Shown: positions 28,521-42,240 of the stretch, one piece after another
How the letters are laid out: every line of letters begins with the position of its first letter
Position numbering within the stretch: the first letter of the stretch is position 1
Assembly (NCBI GenBank): GCA_963580455.1
Contig: OY756960.1
Location: forward strand, 8,680,001-8,744,000
Reading direction: 5' to 3'
From: Euonymus europaeus
Taxonomy: Eukaryota; Streptophyta; Magnoliopsida; Celastrales; Celastraceae
Length of the DNA: 64,000 nucleotides
Notes under the pieces: model-generated
Seen by the model: only the letters and a program-made list of their open reading frames with translations
Told to the model about the DNA's origin: nothing
The model's database searches: none
Made by a program: the position numbers and the translations under genes

Positions 28521-31500
28521 ACATTAAAAAGTGTATATCGTGCAACTTTGATAGTTCGAAATTGCTCAACTCTCTCGATGGAGTTGTTTTTAATAGTTTT
28601 GCCGAATTTAGACCGATATTGTTCTCTTGACAACAAAACAATTTACGAAGTGAATCCTAGTAATTGTGGACATAAAGAAACAATAAAAAGTGCATACCGA
28701 GCAACTTTCGTGGTTCGGAATTGCTCAACTCTCCTTATGGTGGAGCTTTTATTGGTTTTCATTATTTGTCGTAGAAAGTTGGTGTTTTGGCATCGAAATG
28801 ATCTACGAAGTTATACTCGTAAAATTTGACATAGAAGAACAATAAAATGTGTACACCGAGCAGCTTTGATTGTCCGAAGTTGCTCAACTCCATCTATGGA
28901 GGAGCTTTTAACGGTTTTTGTCCATTTGTCATAGAAAAGTGGTGTTTTGGCATCGAAATAATCTAGGAAGCTTATACTCAAAAAATTTGACATAGAAGAA
29001 CAATAAAAAGTGTATATCGTGCAACTTTGATAGTTTGAAATTCCTCAACTCTCTCGATGAAGTTGTTTTTAATAGTTTTGCCGAATTTAGACCGATATTG
29101 TTCTCTTGACAACAAAACAATTTACGAAGGGAATACTAGTTGTTTTGGACATAAAGAAACAATAGAAAGTGCATAACGAGCAACATTCGTGGTTCGGAAT
29201 TGCTCAAATCTCCTTATGGAGGAGCTTTTATTGGTTTTCATTATTTGTCGTAGAAAGTTGGTTTTTTGGCATCGAAATAATCTAGGAAGTTATACTCGTA
29301 AAATTTGACATAGAAGAACAATAAAAAGCGTACACCGAGCAACTTTCATGGTCCGAAGTTGCTCAACTCTATCTATAAAGGAGCTTTTAACGGTTTTTGT
29401 CTAATTGTCATAGAAAGGTGGTGTTTTGGAATCTAAATAATCTAGGAAGCTTATACTCGTAAAATTTGACAAAGAAGAACAATAAAAAATGTACACCGAG
29501 CAACTTTTATAGTCCGAAGTTGCTCAACTCTATCTACGGAGGAGCTTTTAACGGTTTTTGTCCATTTGGCATAGAAATGTGGTGTTTTGTTATGGAAATA
29601 ATCTAGAAAGCTTATACTCGTAAAATTTGACATAGAAGAACAATAAAAATTGTACACTGAGCAACTTTCATGGTCCGAAGTTGCTTAACTCTATCTATAG
29701 AGGAGCTTTTAACGGTTTTTGTCTATTTGTCATAGAAAGGTGGTGTTTTGGCATCGAAATAATCTAGGAAGCTTATACTCGAAAAATTTGACATAGAAGA
29801 ACAATAAAAAGTGTACACCGAGCAACTTTCAAGGTCCGAAATTGCTCAACTCTATCTAAGGGAGAGCTTTCAACGGTTTTTGTCCATTTGTCAAAGAAAG
29901 GTGGTGTTTTGGCATGGAAATAATCTATGAAGCTTATACTCGTAAAATTTGACAAAGAAGAACAATAAAAAGCATACACCGAGTAACTTTCAAGGTCCGA
30001 AGTTACTCAACTCTGTCTATGGAGGAGCTTTTAACGGTATTGTCCATTTGGCATAGAAATGTGGTGTTTTGGAATCGAAATAATCTAGGAAGCTTATAAT
30101 CGTAAAATTTGACAGAGAAGAACAATAAAAAATGTACACCGAGCAACTTTCATTGTCCGAAGTTGCTAAACTCTATCTACGGAGGAGCTTTTAACGTTTT
30201 TTGTCCATTGGGCATAGAAATGTGGTGTTCTGGCATAGAAAAAATCTAGAAAGCTTATACTCGTAAAATTTAACATAGAAGAACAATAAAAAATGTACAC
30301 TGAGCAACTTTCATGGTCCAAAGTTGCTCAACTCTATCTATGGAGGAGCTTTTAATGGTTTTTGTCCATTTGTCATAGAAAGGTGGTGTTTTGGCATAGA
30401 AATAATCTAGGAAGCTTATACTCGAAAAATTTGACATAGAAGAACGATAAAAAGTGTACACCGAGCAACTTTCAAGGTCCGAGGTTACTCAACTCTATCT
30501 ATGGAGGAGCTTTTAACGGTTTTGTGCATTTGTCATAGAAAGCTGGTGTTTTGGCATCTAAATAATCTAGGAAGCTTATACTCGTAAAATTTGACATAGA
30601 AGAACAATAAAAAGTGTACATCGAGCAACTTTCATGGTCCGAAGTTGCTCAACTCTATTTAGGGAGGAGCTTTTAACAGTTTTTGTCCATTTGGCATACA
30701 AATGTGGTGATTTGGCATCGAAATAATATAGGAAGCTTATAATCGTAAAATTTGACATAGAACGACAATAAAAAGTGTACACCGAGCAACTTTGATGGTC
30801 CGAAGTTGCTCAACTCTATCTATGAAGGAGATTTTAACGGTTTTAGTCCATTTGGCATAGATACGTGGTGTTTTGGCAATGAAATAATCTAGGAGGCTTA
30901 TACTCATAAAATTTGACATAGAAGAACCATAAAAAGTGTACACCGAGCAACTTTCAAGGTCCGCAGTTGCTCAACTCTATCTATGAGAGAGCTTTCAACG
31001 GTTTTTGTCCATTTGTCATAGAAAGGTGGTGTTTTGGCATGGAAATAATCTAGGAAGCTTATACTCGTAAAATTTGACAAAGAAGAACAATAAAAAGCGT
31101 ACACCGAGCAACTTTCATGGTCCGAAGTTGCTCAACTTTGTCTATGGAGGAGATTTTAACGGTTTTTGTCCATTTGGCATAGAAATGTGGTGTTTTGAAA
31201 TCGAAATAATTTAGGAAGCTTATACTCGTAAAATTTGACAAAGAAGAACAATAAAAAATGTACATCGAGCAACTTTCATTGTCCGAAGTTGCTCAACTCT
31301 ATATACGGAGGAGCTTTTAACGGTTTTTGTCCATTTAACATAGAAATGTGGTGTTTTGGAATGAAAATAATCTAGGAAGCTTGTACTCGTAAAATTTAAC
31401 ATAGAAGAAAAATAAAAAGTGTACACCGAGCAACTTTCATGGTCCGAAGTTGCTCAACTCTATCTATGGAGGAGCTTTTAACGGTTTTTGTCCATTTGTC

Positions 31501-32039
31501 ATAGAAAAGTGTTGTTTTGGCATCGAAATAATTTAGGAAGCTTATACTCGAAAAATTTGACATAGAAGAACATTAAAAAGTGTATATCGTGCAACCTTGA
31601 TAGTTCGAAATTGCTCAACTCTCTCGATGGAGTTGTTTTTAATAGTTTTGCCGAATTTAGACCGATATTGTTCTCTTGACAACAAAACAATTTACGAACC
31701 GAATACTAGTAATTTTGGACATAAAGAAACAATAAAAAGTGCATACCGAGCAACTTTCGTGGTTCGGAATTGCTCAACTCTCCTTATGAAGGAGCTTTTA
31801 TTGGTTTTCATTATTTGTCGTAGAAAGTTGGTGTTTTGGCATCGAAATAATCTAGGAATTTATACTCGTAAAATTTGACATAGAAGAACAGTAAAATGTG
31901 TACACCGAGCAACTTTGATGGTCCGAAGTTGCTCAACTCTATCTATGGAGGAGCTTTTAACAGTTTTTGTCCATTTGTCAAAGAAAGGTGGTGTTTTGGC
32001 ATCGAAATAATCTAGGAAGCTTATACTCGTAAAATTTGA

Positions 32040-32650
32040 CAAAGAAGAACAATAAAAAATATACACCGAGCAACTTTCATTGTCCGAAGTTGCTCAACTC
32101 TATCTACGGAGGAGCTTTTAACGGTTTTTGTCCATTTGGCATAGAAATGTGGTGTTTTGGAATCGAAAAAATCTAGGAAGCTTATACTCGTAAAATTTGA
32201 CAAAGAAGAACAATAAAAAATGTACACCGAGCAACTTTCATTGTCCGAGTTGCTCAACTCTATCTACGGAGGAGCTTTTAACGGTTTTTGTCCATTTAAC
32301 ATAGAAATGTGGTGTTTTGGCATAGAAATAATCTAGAAAGCTTGTACTCGTAAAATTTAACATAGAAGAACAATAAAAAGTGTACACCGAGCAACTTTCA
32401 TGGTCCGAAGTTGCTCAACTCTATCTATAGAGGAGCTTTTAACGGTTTTTGTTCCTTTGTCATAGAAAGGTGGTGTTTTGGCATTGAAATAATCTAGGAA
32501 GCTTATACTCGAAAAATTTGACAAAGAAGAACATTAAAAAGTGTATATCGTGCAACTTTGATAGTTCGAAATTGCTCAACTCTCTCGATGGAGTTGTTTT
32601 TAATAGTTTTGCTGAATTTAGACCGATATTGTTCTCTTGACAACAAAACA
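32040..32650. repeat. Higher-order copy, partner 33,643-34,253
   Basis: About four monomers repeat at a shift of 1,603 bp (10 monomers). Both contain the one-base shortened dyad TTGTCCGAGTTGCTC and the rare TTTTTGTTCCTTTGTC. A second relation of 961 bp (six monomers) links the B-C pair at 31,597 with that at 32,558. Confidence 0.78.
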
Positions 32651-34099
32651 ATTTACGAAGCGAATACTAGTAATTTTGGACATAAAGAAACAATAGAAAG
32701 TGCTTACCGAGCAACAATCCTGGTTCAGAATTGCTCAATTCTCCTTATGGAGGAGCTTTTATTGGTTTTCATTATTTGTCGTAAAAAGTTAGTTTTTTGG
32801 CAACGAAATAATCTAGGAATTTATACTCGTAAAATTTGACATAGAAGAACAATAAAAAGTGTATATCGTGCAACTTTGATAGTTCGAAATTGCTCAACTC
32901 TCTCGATGGAGTTGTTTTTAATAGTTTGGCCGAATTTGGACCGATATTGTTCTCTTGACAACAAAACAATTTGCGAAGCGAATACTAGTAATTTTGGACA
33001 TAAAGAAAAAATAAAAAAGTGTATAACGAGCAACTTTTGTGGTTCGGAATTGCTCAACTCTATCTATGGAGGAGCTTTTCACGGTTTTTATCCATTTGTC
33101 ATAGAAAGTTGGTGTTTCGGCATCGAAATAATCTAGGAAGCTTATACTCGTAAAATTTGACATAGAAGAACGATAAAAAGCGTACACCGAGTAACTTTCA
33201 TGGTTCGAAGTTGCTCAACTCTATTTATGGAGGAGCTTTTAACGGTTTTTGTCCATTTGGCATAAAAATGTGGTGATTTGGCATCGAAATAATATAGGAA
33301 GCTTATAATCGTAAAATTTGACATAGAACAACAATAAAAGTGTACACCCAGCAACTTTGATGGTCCGAAGTTGCTCAACTCTATCTATGAAGGAGATTTT
33401 AACGGTTTTTGTCCATTTGGCATAGATACGTGGTGTTTTGGCATTGAAATAATCTAGGAGGCTTATACTCATAAAATTTGACATAGAAGAACCATAAAAA
33501 AGGTGCACCGAGCAACTTTCAAGGTCCGAAGTTGCTCAACTCTATCTATGGAAGAGCATTCAACGGTTTTTGTCCATTTGTCATAGAAAGGTGGTGTTTT
33601 GGCAAGGAAAAAATCTAGGAAGCTTATACTCGTAAAATTTGACAAAGAAGAACAATAAAAATCGTACACCGAGCAACTTTCATAGTCCGAAGTTGCTCAA
33701 CTCTGTCTATGGAGGAGCTTTTAACGGTTTTTGTCCATTTGGCATAGAAATTTGGTGTTTTGGCATCGAAATAATCTAGGAAGCTTATACTCGTAAAATT
33801 TGACAAAGAAGAACAATAAAAAATGTACACCGAGCAACTTTCATTGTCCGAGTTGCTCAACTCTATATACGGAGGAGCTTTTAACGGTTTTTGTCCATTT
33901 AACATAGAAATGTGGTGTTTTGGCATGGAAATAATCTAGAAAGCTTGTACTCGTAAAATTTAACATAGAAGAACAATAAAAAGTGTACACCGAGCAACTT
34001 TCATGGTCCGAAGTTGCTCAACTCTATCTATAGAGGAGCTTTTAACGGTTTTTGTTCCTTTGTCATAGAAAGGTGTTGTTTTGGCAATGAAATAATCTA

Positions 34100-34950
34100 G
34101 GAAGCTTATACTCGAAAAATTTGACATAGAAGAACAATAAAAAGTGTATATCGTGCAACTTTGATAGTTCGAAATTGCTCAACTCTCTCGATGGAGTTGT
34201 TTTTAATAGTTTTGCCGAATTTAGACCGATATTGTTCTCTTGACAACAAAACAATTTACGAAGTGAATACTAGTAATTTTGGACATAAAGAAACAATAAA
34301 AAGTGCATACCGAGCAACTTTCGTGGTTCGGAATTGCTCAACTCTCCTTATGGAGAAGTTTTATTAGTTTTCATTATTTGCGTAGAAAGTTGGTATTTTG
34401 GCATCGAAATAATCTAGGAAGTTATACTCGTAAAATTTGACATAGAAGAACAATAAAATATGTACACCGAGCAACTTTGATGGTCCGAAGTTGCTCAATT
34501 CTATCTATGAAGGATATTCTAACGGTTTTTGTCCATTTGGCATAGATACGTGGTGTTTTGGCATTGAAATAATCTAGGAGGCTTATACTCATAAAATTTG
34601 ACATAGAAGAACCATAAAAAGTGTACACCGAGCAAATTTCAAGGTCCGAAGTTGCTCAACTCTATCTATGGGAGAGCTTTCAACGGTTTTTGTCCATTTG
34701 TCATAGAAAGGTGGTGTTTTGGCATGGAAATAATCTAGGAAGCTTATACTCGTAAAGTTTGACAAAGAAGAACAATAAAAAGTGTACACCGAGCAACTTT
34801 CATGGTCCGAAGTTGCTCAACTCTATCTATGCAGGAGCTTTTAACGGTTTTTGTGCATTTGTCATTGAAAGGTAGTGTTTTGGCATCGAAATAATCTGGG
34901 AAGCTTATACTCGTAAATTTTGACATAGAAGAACAATAAAAAGTGTACAC
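34100..34950. repeat. Three-copy higher-order segment
   Basis: This stretch reappears at about 36,350-37,200 (shift 2,248-2,249 bp, 14 monomers), and the first part of that copy reappears at about 39,400-40,070 (shift 3,053 bp, 19 monomers). The shared marks are a C monomer with TTATTTGCGTAG (one base short), GAAGGATATTCTAACGG and GATACGTGG. The copies at 36.3 and 39.4 kb are closest to each other. Confidence 0.82.
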
Positions 34951-37299
34951 CGAGCAACTTTCACGGTCCAAAGTTGCTCAACTCTATCTATGGAGGAGCT
35001 TTTAACGGTTTTTATCTATTTGTCATAGAAAGTTTGTGTTTCGGCATCGAAATAATCTAGGAAGCTTATACTCGTAAAATTTGACATAGAAGAACGATAA
35101 AAAGTGTACACCGAGCAACTTTCAAGGTCCGAGGTTGCTCAACTCTATCTATGGAGGAGCTTTTAACGCTTTTTATGCATTTGTCATAGAAAGGTGGTGT
35201 TTTGGCATCGAAATAATCTAGGAAGCTTATACTCGTAAATTTTGACATAGAAGAACAATAAAAAATGTACACCGAGCAACTTTCACGATTCGAAGCTGCT
35301 CAAGTCTATTTATGGAGGAGCTTTTAACGGTTTTTGTCCATTTGGCATAAAAATGTGGTGATTTGGCATCGAAATAATATAGGAAGCTTATAATCGTAAA
35401 ATTTGACATAGAACAACAATAAAAAGTGTACACCGAGCAACTTTGATGGTCCGAAGTTGCTCAACTCTATCTATGGAGGAGCTTTTAACGGTTTTTGTGC
35501 ATTTGTCATAGATACGTGGTGTTTTGGCATCCAAATAATCCAGGAAGCTTATACTCATAAATTTTGACATAGAAGAACCATAAAAAGTGTACACCGAGCA
35601 ACTTTCAAGGTCCGAAGTTGCTCAACTCTATCTATGGGAGAGCTTTCAACGGTTTTTGTCCATTTATCATAGAAAGGTGGTGTTTTGGCATGGAAATAAT
35701 CTAGGAAGCTTATACTCGTAAAGTTTGACAAAGAAGAACAATAAAAAGCGTACACCGAGCAACTTTCATGGTCCGAAGTTGCTCAACTCTGTCTATGGAG
35801 GAGCTTTTAACGGTTTTTGTCCATTTGGCATAGAAATGTGGTGTTTTGGAATCGAAATAATCTAGGAAGCTTATACTCGTAAAATTTGACAAAGAAGAAC
35901 AATAAAATGTGTACACCGAGCAACTTTGATGGTCCGAAGTTGCTCAACTATATCTATAAAGGATATTCTAACGGTTTTTCTCCATTTGGCATAGATACGT
36001 GGTGTTTTGGAATTGAAATAATCTAGGAGGCTTATACTCATAAAATTTGACATAGAAGAAACATAAAAAGTGTACATCTAGCAACTTTCAAGGTCCGAAG
36101 TTGCTCAACTCTATCTATGGGAGAGCTTTCAACGGTTTTTGTCCATTTGTCATAGAAAGGTGGTGTTTTGGCATGGAAATAATCTAGGAAGCTCATACTC
36201 GTAAATTTTGACAAAGAAGAACAATAAAAAGCGTACACCGAGCAACTTTCATGGTCCGAAGTTGCTCAACAGTATCTATGGAGGAGCTTTTAACGGTTTT
36301 TGTGCATTTTTCATAGAAAGGTGGTGTTTTGGCAACGAAATAATCTAGGAAGTATATATTCGAAAAATTTGACATAGAAGAACAATAAAAAGTGTATATC
36401 GTGCAACTTTGATAGTTCGAAATTGCTCAACTCTCTCGATGGAGTTGTTTTTAATAGTTTTGCCGAATTTGGACCGATATTGTTCTCCTGACAACAAAAC
36501 AATTTCCGAAGTGAATACTAGTAATTTTGGACATAAAGAAACAATAAAAAGTGCATACCGAGCAACATTCATGGTTCGGAATTGCTCAACTCTCCTTATG
36601 GAGAAGCTTTTATTAGTTTTCATTATTTGCGTAGAAAGTTGGTGTTTTGGCATCGAAATAATCTAGGAAGTTATACTCGTAAAATTTGACATAGAAGAAC
36701 AATAAAATGTGTACACCGAGCAACTTTGATGGTCCGAAGTTGCTCAACTATATCTATGAAGGATATTCTAACGGTTTTTGTCCATTTGGCATAGATACGT
36801 GGTGTTTTGGCATTGAAATAATCTAGGAGGCTTATACTCATAAAATTTGACATAGAAGAACCATAAAAAGTGTACACCGAGCAACTTTCAAGGTCCGAAG
36901 TTGCTCAACTCTATCAATGGGAGAGCTTTCAACGGTTTTTGTCCATTTGTCATAGAAAGGTGGTGTTTTGGCATGGAAATAATCTAGGAAGCTTATACTC
37001 GTAAATTTTGACAAAGAAGAACAATAAAAAGCGTACACCGAGCAACTTTCATGGTCCGAAGTTGCTCAACAGTATCTATGGAGGAGCTTTTAACGGTTTT
37101 TGTGCATTTTTCATAGAAAGGTGGTGTTTTGGCATCGAAAATATCTAGGAAGCTTATACTCGTAAATTTTGACATAAAAGAACAATAAAAAGTGTACACC
37201 GAGCAACTTTCATGGTCCGAAGTTGCTCAACTCTATTTATGGAGGAGCTTTTAACGGTTTTTATCCATTTGTCATAGAAAGTTGGTGTTTCGGCATCGA

Positions 37300-38005
37300 A
37301 ATAATATAGGAAGCTTATACTCGTAAAATTTGACATAGAAGAACGATAAAAAGTGTACACCGAGCAACTTTCAAGGTCCGAGGTTGCTCAACTCTATATA
37401 TGGAGGAGCTTTTAACGGTTTTTATGCATTTGTCATAGAAAGGTGGTGTTTTGGCGTCGAAATAATCTAGGAAGCTTATACTCGTAAATTTTGATATAGA
37501 AGAACAATAAAAAATGTACACCGAGCAACTTTCACGGTTCGAAGTTGCTCAACTCTATTTATGGAGGAGCTTTTAACGGTTTTTGTCCATTTGGCATAAA
37601 AATGTGGTGATTTGGCATTGAAATAATCTAGGAGGCTTATACTCATAAACTTTGACATAGAAGAACCATAAAAAGTGTACACCGAGCAACTTTCAAGGTC
37701 CGAAGTTGCTCAACTCTATCTATGGGAGAGTTTTCAACGGTTTTTGTCCATTTGTCATAGAAAGGTGGTGTTTTGGCAAGGAAATAATCTAGGAAGCTTA
37801 TACTCATCAAATTTGACAAAGAAAAACAATAAAAATCGTACACCGAGCAACTTTCATGGTCTGAAGTTGCTCAACTCTGTCTATGGAGGAGATTTTAACG
37901 GTTTTTGTCCATTTGGCATAGAAATGTGGTGTTTTGGAATCGAAATAATCTAGGAAGCTTATACTCGTAAAATTTGACAAAGAAGAACAATAAAAAATGT
38001 ACACC
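37300..38005. repeat. 805-bp duplication (5 monomers), partner 38,105-38,810
   Basis: Units with TTTGGCGTCG, ATAAACTTTGACATAG, GGGAGAGTTTTCAACGG, GGCAAGGAAATAATC and CTCATCAAATTTG occur in the same order in both. The match is weaker in the second monomer, where the copy at 37,540 carries a different unit. The last monomers also resemble 40,530-41,060. Confidence 0.78.
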
Positions 38006-40079
38006 GAGCAACTTTCATTGTCCGAAGTTGCTCAACTCTATCTATGGAGGAGCTTTTAACGGTTTTTATCCATTTGTCATAGAAAGTTGGTGTTTCGGCT
38101 TCGAAATAATCTAGGAAGCTTATACTCGTAAAATTTGACATAGAAGAACGATAAAAAGTGTACACCGAGCAACTTTCAAGGTCCGAGGTTGCTCAACTCT
38201 ATATATGGAGGAGCTTTTAACGGTTTTTATGCATTTGTCATAGAAAGGTGGTGTTTTGGCGTCGAAATAATATAGGAAGCTTATAATCGTAAAATTTGAC
38301 ATAGAACAACAATAAAAAGTGTACACCGAGCAACTTTGATAGTCCGAAGTTGCTCAACTCTATCTATGAAGGAGATTTTAACGGTTTTTGTCCATTTGGC
38401 ATAGATACGTGGTGTTTTGGCATTGAAATAATCTAGGAGGCTTATACTCATAAACTTTGACATAGAAGAACCATAAAAAGTGTACACCGAGCAACTTTCA
38501 AGGTCCGAAGTTGCTCAACTCTATCTATGGGAGAGTTTTCAACGGTTTTTGTCCATTTGTCATAGAAAGGTGGTGTTTTGGCAAGGAAATAATCTAGGAA
38601 GCTTATACTCATCAAATTTGACAAAGAAAAGCAATAAAAATCGTACACCGAGCAACTTTCATGGTCCGAAGTTGCTCAACTCTGTCTATGGAGGAGATTT
38701 TAACGGTTTTTGTCCATTTGGCATAGAAATGTGGTGTTTTGGAATCGAAATAATCTAGGAAGTTTATACTCGTAAAATTTGACAAAGAAGAACAATAAAA
38801 TGTGTACACCGAGCAACTTTGATGGTCCGAAGTTGCTCAACTATATCTATGAAGGATATTCTAACGGTTTTTCTCCATTTGGCATAGATACGTGGTGTTT
38901 TGGAATTGAAATAATCTAGGAGGCTTATACTCATAAAATTTGACATAGAAGAACCATAAAAAGTGTACACCAAGCAACTTTCAAGGTCCGAAGTTGCTCA
39001 ACTCTATCTATGGGAGAGCTTTCAACGGTTTTTGTCCATTTGTCATAGAAAGGTGGTGTTTTGGCATGGAAATAATCTAGGAAGCTCATACTCGTAAATT
39101 TTGATAAAGAAGAACAATAAAAAGCGTACACCGAGCAACTTTCATGGTCCGAAGTTGCTCAACTATATCTACGGAGGAGCTTTTAACGGTTTTTGTCCAT
39201 TTGGCATAGAAATGCGGTGTTTTTGCATGGAAATAATCTAGAAACTTATACTCGTAAAATTTAACACAGAAGAACAATGAAAAATGTACACCGAGCAACT
39301 TTCATGGTCCGAAGTTGCTCAACTCTATCTATAGAGGAGCTTTTAACGGTTTTTGTCCATTTGTCATAGAAAGGTGGTGTTTTGGCAACGAAATAATCTA
39401 GGAAGTATATACTCGAAAAATTTGACATAGAAGAACAATAAAAAGTGTATATCGTGCAACTTTGATAGTTCGAAATTGCTCAACTCTCTCGATGGAGTTG
39501 TTTTTAATAGTTTTGCCGAATTTGGACCGATATTGTTCTCTTGACAACAAAACAATTTCCGAAGTGAATACTAGTAATTTTGGACATAAAGAAACAATAA
39601 AAAGTGCATACCGAGCAACATTCATGTTTCGGAATTGCTCAACTCTCCTTATGGAGAAGCTTTTATTAGTTTTCATTATTTGCGTAGAAAGTTGGTGTTT
39701 TGGCATCGAAATAATCTAGGAAGTTATACTCGTAAAATTTGACATATAAGAACAATAAAATGTGTACACCGAGCAACTTTGATGGTCCGAAGTTGCTCAA
39801 CTATATCTATGAAGGATATTCTAACGGTTTTTGTCCATTTGGCATAGATACGTGGTGTTTTGGCATTGAAATAATCTAGCAGGCTTATACTCATAAAATT
39901 TGACATAGAAGAACCATAAAAAGTGTACACCGAGCAACTTTCAAGGTCCGAAGTTGCTCAACTCTATCTATGGGAGAGCTTTCAACGGTTTTTGTCCATT
40001 TGTCATAGAAAGGTGGTGTTTTTGCATGGAAATAATCTAGGAAGCTTATACTCGTAAATTTTGACAAAGAAGAACAATA

Positions 40080-40381
40080 AAAAGTGTACACCGAGCAACT
40101 TTCAAGGTCCGAGGTTGATCAACTCTATATATGAAGGAGCTTTTAACGGTTTTTATGCATTTGTCATAGAAATGTGGTGTTTTGGCATCGAAATAATCTA
40201 GGAAGCTTATACTCGTAAAATTTGACATAGAAGAACGATAAAAAGTGTACACCGAGCAACTTTCAAGGTCCGAGGTTGATCAACTCTATATATGAAGGAG
40301 CTTTTAACGGTTTTTATGCATTTGTCATAGAAATGTGGTGTTTTGGCATCGAAATAATCTAGGAAGCTTATACTCGTAAAT
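40080..40381. repeat. Adjacent near-identical monomers
   Basis: Two successive units share the rare marks GAGGTTGATCAACTC, CTATATATGAAGG and TTTTTATGCATTTG, and match over about 141 bp at a shift of 161 bp. They diverge only where AAAATTTGACATAG becomes AAATTTTGACATAG near 40,380. This is a second example of a recent single-monomer duplication. Confidence 0.83.
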
Positions 40382-41779
40382 TTTGACATAGAAGAACAAT
40401 AAAAAATGTACACCGAGCAACTTTCATGGTTCGAAGTTGCTCAACTCTATTTATGGAGGAGCTTTTAACGATTTTTGTCCATTTGGCATAAAAATGTGGT
40501 GATCTGGCATCGAAATAATATAGGAAGCTTATAATCGTAAAATTTGACATAGAACAACAATAAAAAGTGTACACCGAGCAACTTTGATAGTCCGAAGTTG
40601 CTCAACTCTATCTATGAAGGAGATTTTAACGGGTTTTGTCCATTTGTCATAGATACGTGGTGTTTTGGCATTGAAATAATCTAGGAGGCTTATACTCATA
40701 AACTTTGACATAGAAGAACCATAAAAAGTGTACACCGAGCAACTTTCAAGGTCCGAAGTTGCTCAACTCTATCTATGGGAGAGCTTTCAACGGTTTTTGT
40801 CCATTTGTCATAGAAAGGTGGTGTTTTGGCAAGGAAATAATCTAGGAAGCTTATACTCATAAAATTTGACAAAGAAAAACAATAAAAATCGTACACCGAG
40901 CAACTTTCATGGTCCGAAGTTGCTCAACTCTGTCTATGGAGGAGATTTTAACGGTTTTTGTCCATTTGGCATAGAAATGTGGTGTTTTGGAATCGAAATA
41001 ATCTAGGAAGCTTATACTCGTAAAATTTGACAAAGAAGAACAATAAAAAATGTACACCGAGCAACTTTCATTGTCCGAAGTTGCTCAACTCTATCTACGG
41101 AGGAGCTTTTAACGGTTTTTGTCCATTTGGCATAGAAATGTGGTGTTTTGGCATGGAAATAATCTAGAAAGCTTATACTCGTAAAATTTAACATAGAAGA
41201 ACAATAAAAATTGAACACCGAGCAACTTTCATGGTCCGAAGTTGCTCAGCTCTATCTATAGAGGAGCTTTTAACGGTTTTTGTCCATTTGTCATAGAAAG
41301 GTGGTGTTTTGGCATCGAATTAATCTAGGAAGCTTATACTCGAAAACTTTGACATAGAAGAACAATAAAAAGTGTACACCGAGCAACTTTCAAGGCCCGA
41401 AATTGCTCAACTCTATCTAAGGGAGAGCTTTCAACGGTTTTTGTCTATTTTTCATGGAAAGGTGGTGTTTTGGCATGGAAATAATCTAGGAAGCTTATAC
41501 TCGTAAAATTTGACAAAGAAGAACAATAAAAAGCATATACCGAGCAACTTTCATGGTCCGAAGTTGCTCAACTCTGTCTATGGAGGAGCTTTTAGCGGTT
41601 TTTGTCCAATTGACATAGAAATGTGGTGTTTTGGCATCGAAATAATCTAGGAAGCTTATACTCGTAAAATTTGATATAGAAGAACGATAAAAAGTGTACA
41701 CCGAGCAACTTTTAAGGTCCGAAGTTGCTCAACTCTATCTATGGAGGAGGTTTTAACGGTTTTTGTGCATTTGTCATAA

Positions 41780-42240
41780 AAAGGTGGTGTTTTGGCTTCG
41801 AAATAATCTAGGAAGCTTATACTCGAAAAATTTGACATAGAAGAACAATAAAAAGTGTATATCGTGCAACTTTGATGGTTCGAAATTGCTCAACTCTCTC
41901 GATGGAGTTGTTTTTAATAGTTTTGCCGAATTTAGACCAATATTGTTCTCTTGACAACAAAACAATTTGCGAGGTGAATACTAGTAATTTTGGACATAAA
42001 GAAACAATAAAAAGTGCATACCGAGCAACTTTTGTTGTTCGGAATTGCTCAACTCTATCTATGGAGGAGCTTTTAACGGTTTTTATCCATTTGTCATAGA
42101 AAGTTGGTGTTTCGGCTTCGAAATAATCTAGGAAGCTTATACTCGTAAAATTTGACATAGAAGAACGATAAAAAGTCCACACCGAGCAACTTTCATGGTC
42201 TGAAGTTGCTCAACTCTATCTATGGAGGAGCTTTTAACTG
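41780..42240. repeat. 481-bp duplication (3 monomers), partner 42,261-42,720
   Basis: A B monomer with GGTGAATACTAG or AGTGAATACTAG, its follower with AACTTTTGTTGTTCGG and GTTTCGGCTTCG, and part of the next A unit repeat at a shift of 481 bp. Confidence 0.8.
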
